Shown one piece after another: positions 63,851 to 64,000 of a stretch of DNA of 64,000 bases. This DNA comes from an uncultured Chlorobiaceae bacterium (GTDB lineage Bacteria; Bacteroidota; Chlorobiia; Chlorobiales; Chlorobiaceae). The stretch spans positions 84,984 through 148,983 of the forward strand of contig CAJAIK010000094.1 of assembly GCA_903939765.1 (NCBI GenBank). The letters run 5' to 3'. The notes beneath the pieces were generated by a model. It was not told where the DNA came from. It saw only the letters and a program-made list of their open reading frames with translations, and made no database searches. Numbering within the stretch: position 1 is the stretch's first letter; each line of letters begins with the position of its first letter. The translations under genes and the position numbers were made by a program.

Positions 63851-64000
63851 GTCGGGTAGCAGCAGCGCATTGCTACGCCACCGCCCCCTAAGAACCGGAC
63901 GTGAGAGTTTCCCCTCATCCGGCTCAAGCCTCTTCAAAGGCACCTTGCGGCACCCGGTTTCACAACTGAGATAATTTGGATACTATCCATTAGTTCTGAC
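63851..64000 (-). mobile_element. Group II intron, 3' end (domains V and VI); remainder beyond right edge
   Basis: Reverse complement contains domain V GAGCCGGATGAGGGGAAACTCTCACGTCCGGTTC (63892-63925), then a domain VI-like stem ending CTACCCGAC with the candidate branch-point A 7 nt from the end. Confidence 0.85.

Noticed and set aside
1-64000. CRISPR arrays, rRNA, phage structural or integrase genes, BGC megasynthases
   Set aside because: Read for regularly spaced repeats and hallmark motifs; none seen.

Overview
This 64 kb window looks like the chromosome of a green sulfur bacterium (Chlorobiaceae). That assignment is inference, from aclB-aclA (reductive TCA cycle), a sulfide:quinone oxidoreductase-type gene and overall gene content; no database was searched. 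Most of the window is housekeeping: ffh-rpsP-rimM-trmD-rplS, an argC-J-B-F-R-G cluster plus argH, ppk1-rpiB, fba, pyrC, lgt, lolC/E-type permeases, and one tRNA-Cys. The observations most worth a second look are: (1) a heavily frameshifted MntA-HepT-like toxin-antitoxin remnant at about 63112-63702, beside the 3' end (domains V/VI) of a group II intron on the minus strand that runs off the window; (2) a five-gene operon (13117-18190) with a CMP-sugar synthetase, an Fe-type alcohol dehydrogenase and a DegT aminotransferase, resembling the KdnB/KdnA logic for 8-amino-Kdo, so possibly a CMP-activated amino-ulosonic acid pathway; (3) a hybrid histidine kinase whose phospho-acceptor His is Tyr, while its paralog in the same window keeps His; (4) a GNAT-rubredoxin fusion; (5) a duplicated Prc-like S41 protease pair flanking tatA; (6) a MutY-like glycosylase without the Fe-S cysteines; (7) an AT-rich, T-skewed intergenic island with an 18-bp perfect palindrome. 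No CRISPR array or rRNA was seen.
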